Below are positions 46,801-58,545 of a stretch of DNA of 64,000 nucleotides, piece by piece. The notes under the pieces are model-generated. The model did not search any database. It saw only the letters and a list, made by a program, of their open reading frames with translations, and was not told where the DNA came from. This DNA comes from Epichloe hybrida. Taxonomy: Eukaryota; Ascomycota; Sordariomycetes; Hypocreales; Clavicipitaceae. The stretch spans positions 372,001-436,000 of the forward strand of contig JAFEKR010000021.1 of NCBI GenBank assembly GCA_019022495.1, in the 5' to 3' direction. Positions within the stretch are counted from its first letter, which is position 1; each line of letters opens with the position of its first letter. A program made the position numbers and the translations under genes.

Positions 46801-48847
46801 GCTAGTTATAAAGACTAGCTTTATTAAGATTATAGAACCTATAGGCCCTGTTTCTAAAGGCTTACCTAGGATTTCTATAGGGGATAACCCTTTAGAGGGG
46901 GAAAATGATTTAGATCAACAACATCTAGATCAAGGTCCAAAGGATTACCCTATAGACAACATAGGTATCCCTATAGGTTAAGAAAAACCACCTATAGGCC
47001 CTAAAGAACTCCCTAAAGGCTTATTTCCAGCGGATCCCATACAGGCGCAGCCTATAACTCAACCAGGAAATCAGATTTTGACTTCGGACCTCGATTTTGA
47101 CAAAATTATCGATTTTGACCCTAATATTGACCCTATGGATGTTGATATTAGTTCCCCTTCTTCTCTAGATTTCATAAAAGAAATCTGCTTTAAGGTACGG
47201 GAGAAGCTAAAGGAAAAGAATCCTATTAGCCCTGAGCCTAAGACCTGGAAGCAGGCTATATCTAGCCCTGAAAGGGATAAATGGATAGAGGCCACGTATA
47301 AGGAATACGAATAGCTTCTAAAGGCTGGTACTTTTAAATTTATAGGGAAAGATTAAATCCCTAAGGGCCGAAAAGTACTAAAGAATAGGCTTGTTTATAA
47401 GCTTAAAAAGGATAAAGAAAATAATCCTTTAAAATATAAGGCTCGACTCGTTGCTAAGGGATTTATGCAAATCGAAGGCCTAGATTACCTAGAGACCTTT
47501 GCTGCCACAAGCATTCCCCCTAGCTGGAGGATTTTACTAGCCCTAGCGGCTTGGAATAACTGGGAAATCAAACAAATCGATTTTATAGGAGCTTTTCTTA
47601 ATAGTAAGCTATAATAACAGATTTATATGGTTATTCCAGAAGGGTTTATTGAATTCCTTGAGGCAAATCCTAAACTAGCTAAATTAGCTAGAAGTTTTGG
47701 CTGGAAACCCTCTAAAAATCAAGTGATTTTATTACAGAAATCTTTATATAGCCTAAAACAAAGCTCAAGGGAATGGCAACAAGCGCTAATATTAGTGCTT
47801 AAATCCCTAGGATTTAACCCTTTAATATCTGACCTAGCTATCTTCTTTAATCCTTTAACCAAAACCTTCGTCATTACGTACGTTGATGACTGTCTTCTAA
47901 TTGGACCGGATTTATCTTATATCCAAAGGCTTAAAAAGGAACTTCATAAAGTCTATCTAATAGAAGATAGGGGGCCTGCTGAATTCTTCTTAGGGGTTTA
48001 AATCGTACGAGATAGGCCTAATAGAATACTGAAAATTCATTAATCTCAGTATATATTAGAAGCCTTAAAACGATTTAATATGCTAGATAGTAAGCCTATT
48101 AGTATACCTCTTTAGCCAGGCGTTTTAGCTACGCAGACAACTAAGCTTTTAATAGCTAGCGAAATCAAGCTTTATCAGTGCATTATAGGGACTATAATGT
48201 ACCTAATGTTACTTACAAGGCCTGACATAGCTTTTACGCTATAGTGGTTATTTACTGCACTAGCTAGCCCTTATATAGAACACCTAAAAGCAGCTAAAAA
48301 TCTGCTAAGGTATTTATTAGGGACTAGATTCCTTGCTATAATCTATAGGGGAGACCCTAAAGGTTTAGTTAGCAAAAGCCTAATAGGTTATTGCGATAGT
48401 GATTTTGCAGGGGATAAAAAGACCTTAAAATTAACCTATGCTTATCTATTTAAGCTAGCTGGCGGACCTATTAGCTGGAAATCAAAGAAAGCTAGTATAA
48501 TAGCTCTATTAACACTAGAAGCTGAAGCTGATGCTATCTGCGAGACCTTCCGGGAGCTTCAGTGGCTTCAGGGTTTATTTAAGGAGCTAAAAACCCCTAT
48601 TTCTCCCCCTATCTAGATATATTGCGATAATCAAGGTGCTATAACTACTGCTTATAACCCTGCTTTACATAGTTGTATAAAGCATACATTGCTAAAGTTT
48701 AACTATATTAGGCAACAGGTTTTAGAGGGTTTAGCTAAGATTGAATATCTAGATACGAAGTCAATGCCTGCAGATGGTCTTACGAAACCTCTTTCTAGAC
48801 CTCTTTATCAGGCTTTTATTAAGCTTTTAGGGCTTAATAATTATTAA
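43877..48847 (+). pseudogene. Inner copia gag-pol, one frame with about 12 premature stops
   Basis: All pieces from the ATG at 43877 to TAA 48845-48847 share one frame of 1,657 codons. Internal stops (44363, about 45374, 46979, 47312, about 47354, two at 47612-47617, about 47999, and four more to 48616) are all TAA or TAG. Gag lacks a recognisable CCHC knuckle and has Lys-rich and Ser-rich tracts. The protease triplet reads Asn-Thr-Gly (45167-45175). Integrase has the WHVRLGH...CIAC zinc site and Asp (EGDTLK), Asp (HFDGGQE) and Glu (NGLAERS) all present. Reverse transcriptase keeps YVDD (47879-47890), and RNase H keeps CDSDFAGD and YCDNQGA. Order gag-PR-IN-RT-RH confirms copia. Confidence 0.9.
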
Positions 48848-49055
48848 ACCAATAACTAATTCCCTTTAATAAGGAACCAAAAAACAACGTCAAAAAGGGA
48901 GCTATATTTAACAATAGCTAGGAATTCAAAAAGGGGGTCTTTTATTTTTCCTGTTTTTCCCTTTTATCTGTTATTATCAAAAGTTGTTGTTTTTTACCCT
49001 ATAGTCTCTTTGTACACTTCTAATTGCTTTAAATGTAATTCTTTTGTAGAGGGGG

Positions 49056-49879
49056 TGTTAAAAATAAGACCTATTTTTAGCCCTTTTCTAGTTAAAGAAC
49101 CTTCTTATTACTAGCTTGCTTTGCAAGTCTGATAGCTGCACTGTAGCTGTCAACGGTCGCGAGGGCAGCTATCAATGGCTGCGTCGCAGCTGTTAACAGC
49201 TGCGACCGACCGTGTGGATGACTAATTAGTCAATTGCGTTGTGGCTACAAGTGTAGCTATAATCACGCTACTAGTAATTAGGTAAGCTAGGGTGACGTAA
49301 GCTAGGGTGACGTAAGCAGGTTACCCTACACGTAACTTACCCTATAGCTATCTTTGACAACGATTTTCTCTTTATCTAGAGGTTGTACAAAAGTTTTATA
49401 TATAGTAAATTGAAGCTTAAAGATAGGGCTTTCTTTTTATACAAGGTTATTTTTTGGACTAAAAGTTAGTGTATACGGGTTGCTAGCTAGTATGGTGGTG
49501 AGTCGATTTTTTGGTTTTTGCATACAAATGAATTTTGCGGAAAATCAAAAGTGGCCTGTAAGACCCCGTTGGCGGCCCAGATCCACCGATACGGTCGGTA
49601 GGTCTATGAGAGGAAGAAGATCTTTTCAACTAGCTAGATAGCTAGTCCTCTTAACCAACAACAGCCGCATTGCCCGTACAACGTATCTAAAATCAATTCT
49701 ATTGCTCTATAAGATATCATAAAAGTGATCTAAATCGAATTCTATTAGTTGATAACTGCCACAACCTTCCGTTGCGTTGCGTTGATTAATTCAACGTTGC
49801 AGCCCTATTGGTCCCTGACCGTAGAGCTTGCACCCGTACAGCTGTTGCCAGCTGGCAACTAGCTCCCTACATTTCAATA
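49056..49879 (+). repeat. 3' LTR of the inner copia element
   Basis: 824 bases, equal in length to the 5' LTR and followed by ACTAC. Differences from the 5' LTR are scattered C/T and G/A changes. Confidence 0.9.
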
Positions 49880-49884
49880 ACTAC

Positions 49885-52800
49885 TTTACTAGAAAACCAG
49901 ACTAAAGGGCCTTAAACACGCTTAAGAATATTAATATCTAGAGTTATAAGTAATTAGTAGTAACCTTAAGAAAGCTCTCCTCCTATAAGCGTCACTCCTA
50001 TCATTAACTTAACTAAAGAGGGATACTTTAAATACCCTTAATAACTAGATAATACTAAGAATAGCGCTTAGTATATAGTTCTTAATAGATAATATTAAGT
50101 GTTTAATAGTTAGTATTAGAGTCTATTAAAGACTATAAGAGAATACTATAATTAGTTTATTATAACGCTTAGAAATAAGTATAAGCAAATAATCCTATAG
50201 CATATCTTACTTTATAAGAAGCTTAGAGAGCTTATAAGAAATATAATGCCCTTAAATAAAACAATTAGGTATTACGCTAAGGTTAACTTTAACAAAGTCA
50301 TTAAGCGTAGCCTAGTAAAGGTTAACATTAACAAATAGCTTACTAACGCGTTAATTAGCTATAAGTAATGTTTTTAAGCAAATTACTTAATCGCGAAAGG
50401 CAACTCTCTAATTAAGATAATTAATAATGCTATTAGCACCTGATTCCCTTTAATTTCAGCTTAAATTAATTCACTAATCTTTACCACTAAGATTAAGGGT
50501 AAAACCCTTGATTTCTACTCTATAATTATAAGAATTAGGTATCTAATTAAAGCCTAGGGAAGATCTTAAAGCAAATCCGGAGAATCTTTTAGAGTAAAGC
50601 TAACTCTTAATAGTTAGACTAAAGAAGATCTTAATAAGGGAGATAAGAAGCTACTTTGCATTTATTATAATAAGCATAAGGCTAAGAAGTTAAAGGACTC
50701 TTAGAAGAACTATTAAACGCTTTACCTGCCTAAGAATTAGACTATTAAGGAAGATTAATTAAAAAAGGCAAAAGAAGTAATGAATTAACAATCTGATGAT
50801 ATTAAAAAGGCCTACAACACGTGGCTTAAGGAGCATAACACAAAGGAAGCCAAGGAAGCAAAGGAAAGCAAGCTAGAGGGCGATACTACCTTTATTACTA
50901 TAGAGCTATCTTTAGAGGCTTTTTATACCTAAGGGCGCTCGCGAGTAATACTTAATAGCAGTACTTCGGTACATATCTTTAATAATAAACGCTAGTTTAT
51001 TAACCTAGATTATAGTAATTAACTAAGTATCTAAGCTAGGTACGGAGTCACTAAGGCTCACGGCGTTAGCATAGCCCGGATTAAATTAACAAACAGCCAG
51101 ACCCTTACGTATTAAACGCGTAGTATTAACTAACCTTCTTTGCAAATCTTATATTACTTTAGCTACTTATAATAAAAGGTATAAGGTGGGATAATCTCAT
51201 AGGGATTATCATAGACCTAGTAAGAGGTAATTATAAAATCTTTTTAACTACAACCCTTAGTACTTAACTATGTATCAAAGGGGATAGCCCTAATAAGGCT
51301 TTTGTAGTTAGAAGGGACTCTTATAACCTAAAACCCTTAATAGCCACAAAAGCAAACCTTTAGCACGTAAGAATAGCTTATCTAGGTGAAGATATAATAG
51401 ATTAAGTGCTTTAAAAGGTTGACATACTAACAAAAGAGCGTAGTGAGGGTAAATACAAGATTTGCCACATAGCTAAGGCATAGAGGCAAATATCGCGAGT
51501 TCCACAGACAGATTCCCTACCCTCAGGACCTCTTTAGGTTATAACCTATAACCTCTTTGCTTAATCACAGGGCTATAATAAGGATTATTACATTACTCTC
51601 TTTACTTATAAGGCAATAGGCCTCCGCTATATCTTTATAATTCCAATAAAGACCGAAATCGCGTCTTATTTTAATTAATTAGAAGCGCGCTACATAAGGA
51701 CCTTTAGAATCCACATTATGGTTATTATTACTAATAGGGAAACTACCTTCTAGACTAAGAAGCAAGAGGCAGAAGTCATTAACAGAGGTATTATTATTAG
51801 AAAGTCTAGTCTAGCTTATCCACATTAAAATAGGCATACTAAGCAGTCTAGGGGGGTAATAATAAGAGTTATAATAACTCTAATAACCTAAGCAGGCTTT
51901 CTAGAGAATCTTTAGCCTATAGCTACGGAAGCAGCTATTTATATCCTTAATCGCACGCCTAGAAAGTCTCTAGATTAGCTTTCACCACATTAAGCTTTAA
52001 ATAAATAGTTACAAGAGAATAAGCTTTAATAGAATTATTTACTAGAGAAGCCAGAGGCTTTATTAAATTATCTTTAAGCTTTTAGTTACAAAGCTTTCGT
52101 AATAATATAGGATAGGCTTAGGAAGACAGGTCTAAAGCTATCACAAAGAGCTTATATTAGTTACCTAGCTAGTCATATCTCTTCTACCTAATATCTAATT
52201 TAGGTACTAATAATGCAAAGGAATTATTAGTTCTTATTAAGCTATGTTACCTTTAATAAGTTAATCTTCTACGCTTAAGAAAAGGACCTTTTAATTAAGG
52301 AAAAAGAGCCTAAAAAACGCCTCCTTTAAGAGCTTGTGGAAGACTTTAAGGTTAATAATATAGATATGGGATATCCTTAAGATATAGGGCACCTATAGGC
52401 ATAAGATTCCCTTCCTCTAATCTATTAGTAAGAAGATTAACATAATCACGATCAACTAAATAATAAAGAAAAAGGAAAAGGAATTTAGGAATTAACTCTC
52501 CTAACTCCTCCGAATTCACCTAGCTATTAACCGGATTTTTTGGATTACAAACCAATGAATATTGATAGTCTATTGAATCCTTCTAAAATAGATTATAAAG
52601 ACAAAGATCTAGGTATTCCTAACATTAACAAAGACAACCTTCTTAAAGCTTTTGCTACTACCTTTGCCCTAGGAGCTAAGAGCGAAGAAAAGCCTCATAT
52701 ATTAAGACTTCCTCCACCTCCTGCTTATTATAATTATTTAGCTAGGTACCCTAAAGAAAAGGCATTTATTAAAGTAAGAGACAAAGAGTATAATAAAGTT

Positions 52801-53735
52801 ATTAATAACAAGGTTACTATCAAAGTTAGTAGATTAGAAGTCCCTTCACATATTAAGATCTTAGGACTTACTTAGGTATTTGCTTACAAATTAGATTAAT
52901 TAGGCTACCTTGTAAGGCATAAGGCTTAATTGTGTGTGCTTAGGAATTAGTAAGCAAAAGGGAACCTTTTTACAAGAGTTACTATATTAGTAGGTATTAC
53001 ATTTAGGCTCCTTATAGTAATTCTATGCTACTTTAACCTTAAAGCTTATTAGTATAACTTTATTATAGCTTTCCTAAACTTAAAGCTAGATAAAAAGGTG
53101 TATTATAAGATACCACTAGGTTATAGGGATAAATAAGCTTACTTAAAGCTCTTAAGCGCTATTTATAAGCTATATAAAGCTCCCCTTCTTTAGATAAAGG
53201 AATTAATTAAATAGTTAGTAAGTAAAGAATTCATATAGATCTTTAAAGATATTTATATGTTTATTAAGGATAGATTAATCATTTTCTTTTACATTAATAA
53301 CCTCATGGCCTTATTTACAAAGGGAAAGTTAGCTCTTTATAATAAATTTAGAGAGAGACTCTTTAAGAGGTATAATATTAAGGACCTTAGTAAATTACAA
53401 TAGTTCTTAGGGGTTAAAATTATTAGAGATTACGAAAATTAACGATTATGGCTTAATTAGAAGTCCTATTAGAATAAAGCTATAATCAAATTTAATATTA
53501 AAGTCCTAGAACAGAAGCTAATAGCACTAATAACTACTATTTTACTTAATCCCTTTAAAGGTAATATTAATCTAAAGGATTTAAAGAGATATTAATCCCT
53601 AGTTAGTACTTTATTATATCCTATGATTATCACACGGCTAGACATTGCCTTTGTAGCATTATAACTATCACAGCACCTTTAACGCCTAGGACCTTAGCAT
53701 ATAGAAGCTATAGAAAAGGCTCTAGAGTATAGTTA
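49885..53735 (+). pseudogene. Outer copia gag-pol remnant between the two insertions
   Basis: Heavily stop-laden. Recognisable pieces are an integrase-end region (ILNRTPRKSLD near 51940), an open 111-codon linker (52540-52875) and the reverse transcriptase around 53065-53420, where the catalytic YVDD box now reads YINN (near 53290) through G-to-A changes. Confidence 0.75.
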
Positions 53736-53739
53736 TGTG
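53732..53739. repeat. 8-base target-site duplication (GTTATGTG), left copy
   Basis: GTTATGTG is repeated at 55508-55515 on the other side of the insert. Removing the insert and one copy restores the RNase H reading frame of the outer copia element. Confidence 0.85.
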
Positions 53740-55507
53740 CAGAGCATCACATTACATTACATTACACATTACATTACATTACATTACACCCCCCTTTCAC
53801 ACATTACATTACATTACATGTAATTATTTGTAATTAAATGTAATTATTTTTTATTTTTTAATATTTAGGTAAAGTAATTAGAAATTAATAGTAAGAAATA
53901 GCTTAAATAATTAGAAAAGTATATATTAGGTTTCTTAAAATATAGATTAAGGTTAAATTACTATACTAATCTTAATTATAACTTATAAAACTAATAAAAC
54001 TTACTTTTTAAGCTTATTTCTTAGAAAAATATTAAAAACTTACTTTTAAGTATACTTATTTTAATAGAAAATCATATATATTTAAGTAAATAAGCTATAA
54101 AGAAGTACTATAATTTATAAGGCTTACTTTAAACTTACTTTTAAGTATACTTTCTTTTTAATAAAAAATCATATACATCTAAGCAAATAAGCTATTAAGA
54201 AGTTAATACTATAATTAGTAAGACCCACTTTAGACCCACTTTTAAGTATACTATCTTTCTAAGAGAAAATCATAAATATCTTAGCAAATAAGCTATTAAG
54301 AAGTTAATACTATAATTAGTAAGACCCACTTTAGATCCACTTTTATATATACTTTCTTTTTAATAAAAAATCATATATATCTAAGTAAATAAGCTATAAA
54401 GAAGTTAATACTATTATTAGTAAGGCCCACTTTAGACCCACTTTTATATATACTTTCTCTTTAATAGAAAAATTATATATATCTAAGTAAATAAGCTATT
54501 AAGAAGTTAGTACTATAATTAGTAAGACCCACTTTAGGCCCACTTTTAAGTATACCTTCTTTTTAAGAGAAAATTATAAATATATAAGTAAATAAGCTAT
54601 TAAGAAGTTAATACTATAATTAGTAAGACTTACTTTTATATATACCTCCTTTTTAAGAGAAAATCATAAATATCTAAGCAAATAAGCTATAAATAAGCTA
54701 TAAATAAGTTATACTATTTAGTAATACTTACTTTTAAACTTACTTTAGAAAATACCTCTCTTTTAAAAGAAAATTATATATAACTAAGTAAATAAGCTAT
54801 AAATAAGCTAATTATATTATAAATAAACCTTATTTTTATACTTAATTTTAATTTATACCTTAAATATACTATATTATTATTTTATAGATTTAAATTCTTA
54901 TAAACCTAGATAACTTATAAGCTTTTTAATTACCTTTACTAAAAAGAAATAAACTTTTATTTTTTATAAGTATAATATTTATTTATTAATTCTAAAAAAT
55001 TAGATTTTATATCCTATCTTAAATTAATTAACTTTAAATAATATAGGCTTCTTAAAGATTTCTTTATTAGTCCATGATATAATTATTTAGACTTATAATA
55101 TATTATTTTATATTAAATTTAAAAGTATATATAGGGTATTATTTAGTAAAATAAACACTTAGGTTAAATAATACAATATTAAATCTTAGAAATTAGATTT
55201 ATTAGTATTTCAAGATCTTATAATATAGAAACAATTTCAAGGATTTCTATTTTTCTCTTAAACCTATATAATATACCCTATACCCTAATATATAACTAAT
55301 AATCTAAAACTAAGGAAACTTAAATAATTTATAGTAAATAAACTAAAATAGTAATTAAATTAACGCTAATATTAACTTAATAAAGAAAAATCTATATAAT
55401 ATTATAAGATCTTAATATACCCCACTTTTATTTCCCCCTAACATTACATTACACATTACATCCAAACCCCAAATATTACATTACATTACATTACATTACA
55501 TGCTCTG
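53740..55507. mobile_element. hAT-like non-autonomous transposon, 1,768 bases
   Basis: Ends are the inverted 8-mer CAGAGCAT / ATGCTCTG, flanked by an 8-base duplication. CAGNG-type ends with an 8-base duplication are the signature of the hAT superfamily. Both subterminal regions carry arrays of the pentamer ACATT in the same orientation, and hAT elements typically carry subterminal repeats. The interior is very AT-rich, has no ORF longer than about 60 codons and contains a roughly 101-base tandem array. It has no transposase, so it would need one supplied in trans. Confidence 0.78.
53980..54840. repeat. About eight copies of a roughly 101-base AT-rich satellite unit
   Basis: The word AAGTAAATAAGCTAT (or AAGCAAATAAGCTAT) recurs near 54084, 54181, 54282, 54383, 54485, 54586, 54676 and 54786, with spacings of 97, 101, 101, 102, 101, 90 and 110. 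Units also share ACCCACTTTAGACCCACTTTT. Confidence 0.8.
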
Positions 55508-55515
55508 GTTATGTG

Positions 55516-56170
55516 TAAGGAGATCTCTTAATCGAATTTAATAGTAATAACCCTGAACTTAAAGCGTATAGTAATGCTTCCTTTGCTAATAATCTAGTTA
55601 TAAGAAGAAGCTTATAGGGTTATATTATAAAGCTCTTTAGAGGTCCTATACTCTTTAAAGTAGGAAGATAAGAGACTGTGATAACCTCTTCTATAGAAGT
55701 AGAGCTCCTAGCGCTATTATATTATAGTAAAGAGCTAATTACCTTTAAATAATTATATTAGGAAGTTAGATTGTATCTTAGAGATAATACCCTTAAGATT
55801 AAATGTAATAATATACAGATAATTCATCTTCTTAAGGAAGAATTCGTTAAGCTCATAATATAACTACGCTACGTTAATATCTATTATTACTAGCTTTGTT
55901 AAGAGGTTATAAAGGGAACCTTTAATATTACCTAGAAGGTAATAAAAGAGATAATTGCTAATAGCCTTATAAAGCTACTAATAGGAAAAGTATTTACGGA
56001 CTTTAGGTAGGCACTAGGGCTTATATAGTTACTAGATTAAATGCTTAGTACTAACCTAAAAGAGCAGGAATTGCTAGAAGACCCTGCTATAATTAATGAT
56101 AATTAGATTATTATAGAGATTTAATTGAATTATCGTAGGATGCCTTAATTACAGGCCTCCTAGGGGGATA
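55516..56170 (+). pseudogene. Outer copia RNase H end and 3' region
   Basis: Continues the RNase H domain interrupted by the hAT-like insert: AYSNASFANN, RRSL and SSIEVELLAL are recognisable between stops. A purine tract and the right LTR follow. Confidence 0.7.
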
Positions 56171-56403
56171 TATTAGAATCCTACCGCAAGCGCTTAACCG
56201 CATGTAGGTAACTTGGACACTAGGACCTACCTAACTAGTTACTTTTCCGGACCTTTAGTAGATGCATAGTATAGTTTATATGGGCAGATTACACACCCTA
56301 TGGTACAGGTACTTAGTTATTTAAACCGTAGTCCGCGCCCTCTTATAGGGTCGGGCAACTCAATCCACACCTTCATTTCTGATCCTAGCTGCTCGGTCCA
56401 ACA
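56171..56403 (+). repeat. Right LTR of the outer copia element
   Basis: 233 bases from TATTAGAATCC (RIP-altered TGTTGGAATCC) to GGTCCAACA, followed by the GTTTT duplication. Confidence 0.88.
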
Positions 56404-57323
56404 GTTTTCAACCTCGTCATCACGACGAGCCAATCAAGTACGAGCTGCCCAAGAACCCATTGCTTGTCCATCGGATTGATTAATGGGGAAAAAAAGAAAA
56501 AAAAAAACAAGGAACCTCCCGGGAAAAAGTATGCAGCGACCCATCAAACATCTGGAACCAAGGCAGCGGAATTCCTGTGGCCTTGCTTCAACATCGACAG
56601 CGACGTCATCACTTGTCCACCCCACCACAAGCTTCTTCAATTGACAGCAACATTCTGTCGCCAAGTCGTTGGCCGTCACGCAAAGGCATTGGCTACCCAG
56701 CTTCATTAATAAATGACGCAGGCACACTCCGGCAAGCGAGTCTCTGATCACAAGTGCCAAAGGGCGTTGCGAGACGTAAACCGTGTATACATCGACGTGG
56801 ACACTAAAAAAAAAACCAAGGCTATTGTGGAAAAAGTTCCACGGCCAAGACTGAATACACCCAGAGTCCATTGAATGCTCCCATTGCGCTCCAATTCATC
56901 TTCTGGTCACACTGGAAAGTAAACATCCCCCTCGTCATTCGCACAACTGTCGATACTTCGTAACAATAAAAGAAAAAGAGGCTTCCCGCTTCATTCAACC
57001 CGCCATCATCACGGCCTCATCACCACGACTAGCAAAGCTACCCTGTGCCAGTGACATCACCTGCCTCCAGTCATCCCCCTTTTGTTCGCTCTCGATTTCG
57101 CACCTGCCCAAGATTCGGGTCATTTAAATTGGGCAGAGACCCTGTCCAGGCCGCTTTGTGGGCTGATAAAAACTTGCTCGCTTTCAAAAGTCAATGAATA
57201 TCCGCATTTCCCAGGGCCTCGGGAAGGGCGAATGGTCTGTTGCTGTTATTACGTAGCCGACGCATCGCATTATTGCGTGTCTAGACTTGTTGACACCCCC
57301 CCAAGGCATACTTCATCGCTTCT
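56404..57323. other. Intergenic region between the transposon block and the Pom33-like gene
   Basis: Normal base composition returns at 56404. No supported gene; short ORFs on both strands lack recognisable motifs. Confidence 0.55.
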
Positions 57324-58545
57324 TTACGACGTCTTCTTAGCGGGGGCGGGTCCACCAGTATACTTGCTCACGTCGGTAACATCGTGGAACTGACGACCGA
57401 CGTTCTTGACGGTGTCCCATACCTGGCGGGCAACGGGAGGGGTGCCCTGTGCACCGACGAGCGAATCAACTCGGGCACCCAGTTGTGACACGGCGGCCTG
57501 TACGTGGCTGCTCTGGGAGAATCGGGCACGAAGGAAAGCCGTGTATAGGGTCAACAGGATCCAAGAGCGGCGCTGGAACAGGATAGCCGAGAGCAGAATG
57601 CGGACCCAGAGGAGGATCTCCAGACCAGCCACGATGGACATGGAGGCATCGTAGTATTCCTTGACGAAGGCGCCAATTCTATCGGCCAAGGGGTTGCTGG
57701 CGCGCTTGGGTGAAGCACCGTCAACAGTAGGAGGAGGCTGAATGACAGGGATGACATTGGCACGAGTATACGTCGCCACATGGAAGATTGAGTAGACGCA
57801 GTAGGGGAGCAACGCCAGAGGGTACTGGGGGGAGAAAAGCCAGACGAGGGCCATGACTGATCAGAAATCATCGTTAGCAAATGTGTGTGAGACGACGAAA
57901 TCTCGCTGTTTCGTTCCTAGCAGGGAAATAAGGCCACTGTCTGGCTGAAACGTATCACTTACCCAAATATTGAACATTCTCATCAGAAGCCAGGCCAACA
58001 ACACCACCTGGCATCTTGTTGCCGGTCTTGGCTCGAGCTCGCTGGGTCTTGTAGACAACAATGCCATATGTAACGGCTGCGGCAAGGAAGGAGGTGCGGT
58101 AAGAGAACTTGGCCATGCCGCCATAGTAGTTCATGCGCAGCCAAGAGAAGGTGTATCGAATTGTGGTGAGGATGAGCGTCATATGCCTGTTGGAAGCGAG
58201 ACGTTAATTTTATTATGTTTTCCCCTCTTTCGCGAGAGAGAAGAGCATGTCAAGAAACTTTGCCTCTTTCCTGGCTTGCCCATCGGTAGATCGACTCGAG
58301 CGAAACACAGATCCGTGTGTGGGAGGAAGTCGGTGTGGGGGAGCAGCAGCAAACTTACCCAACAAACCAAGCAACTGCGAGAGATTGAGGTCAGCACACT
58401 ATCAAATTTTAAATCAGGAAAGCTTTCTGCAGCTTCACTCGGGGCAGCGAGGCACAGCAAGATTGAGCGACGTACATTGCAACGTTTTGACCAACTGCAA
58501 AACCCTTTCCTGCAGAGGCTGGCTAGAACTAGGTGGAGGAGCCAT
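57324..58545 (-). CDS. pom33: Pom33/TMEM33-family ER and nuclear-envelope membrane protein
   Basis: Four exons (58476-58545, 58359-58374, 57963-58186, 57324-57856) give 280 residues. Exon 2 is only 16 bases, but it is bounded by GCAG and GTAAGT and keeps frame, joining KTLQ to FAWFVG and then HMTLIL. YRTSFLAAAVTYGIVVYK and ENVQYLVMALVWLFSPQYPLALLPYCVYSIFHVATYTR are the recognisable Pom33/Per33/TMEM33 core with several membrane segments; a final segment (LEILLWVRILLSAIL) precedes an amphipathic C-terminus. Yeast Pom33 associates with nuclear pores and its relatives shape ER tubules. The start ATG gives MAPPPSSS, a typical polar N-terminus. Assignment is from recognised sequence pattern. Confidence 0.85.

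Larger units (their letters stand above)
42841..49879 (+). mobile_element. Inner Ty1/copia element, complete, nested in the outer one
   Basis: A 7,039-base element with two 824-base LTRs, a perfect half initiator-tRNA primer site, a GAGGGGG purine tract at the 3' LTR and an ACTAC duplication inside gag of the outer element. Its polyprotein is in a single frame with only stop-type damage. The LTRs differ at scattered sites that, where compared, are all transitions. Confidence 0.93.
42146..56403 (+). mobile_element. Outer Ty1/copia element, split by two later insertions
   Basis: LTRs of 234 and 233 bases (42146-42379 and 56171-56403) begin TGTTGGA (right copy TATTAGA) and the right one ends TCCAACA. 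They are flanked by GTTTT duplications, with a purine tract AGGGGGATA before the right LTR. Removing the inner copia (7,039 plus 5 bases) and the hAT-like insert (1,768 plus 8 bases) leaves about 5.4 kb, a normal copia length. Coding remnants, full of TAA/TAG, show gag (from 42608), integrase (about 51500-52250), reverse transcriptase (about 52980-53420) and RNase H (about 53560-53735 and 55516-55900). Confidence 0.88.

Noticed and set aside
53740..55507. CRISPR-like array from the regular pentamer and 101-base repeats
   Set aside because: The host is eukaryotic, repeats are AT-rich tandem units without unique spacers, and transposon ends and target duplications explain the structure.
56434..56871. 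145-codon minus-strand ORF right of the transposon block
   Set aside because: No recognisable domain, A/T runs in the frame and no splice or start context support.
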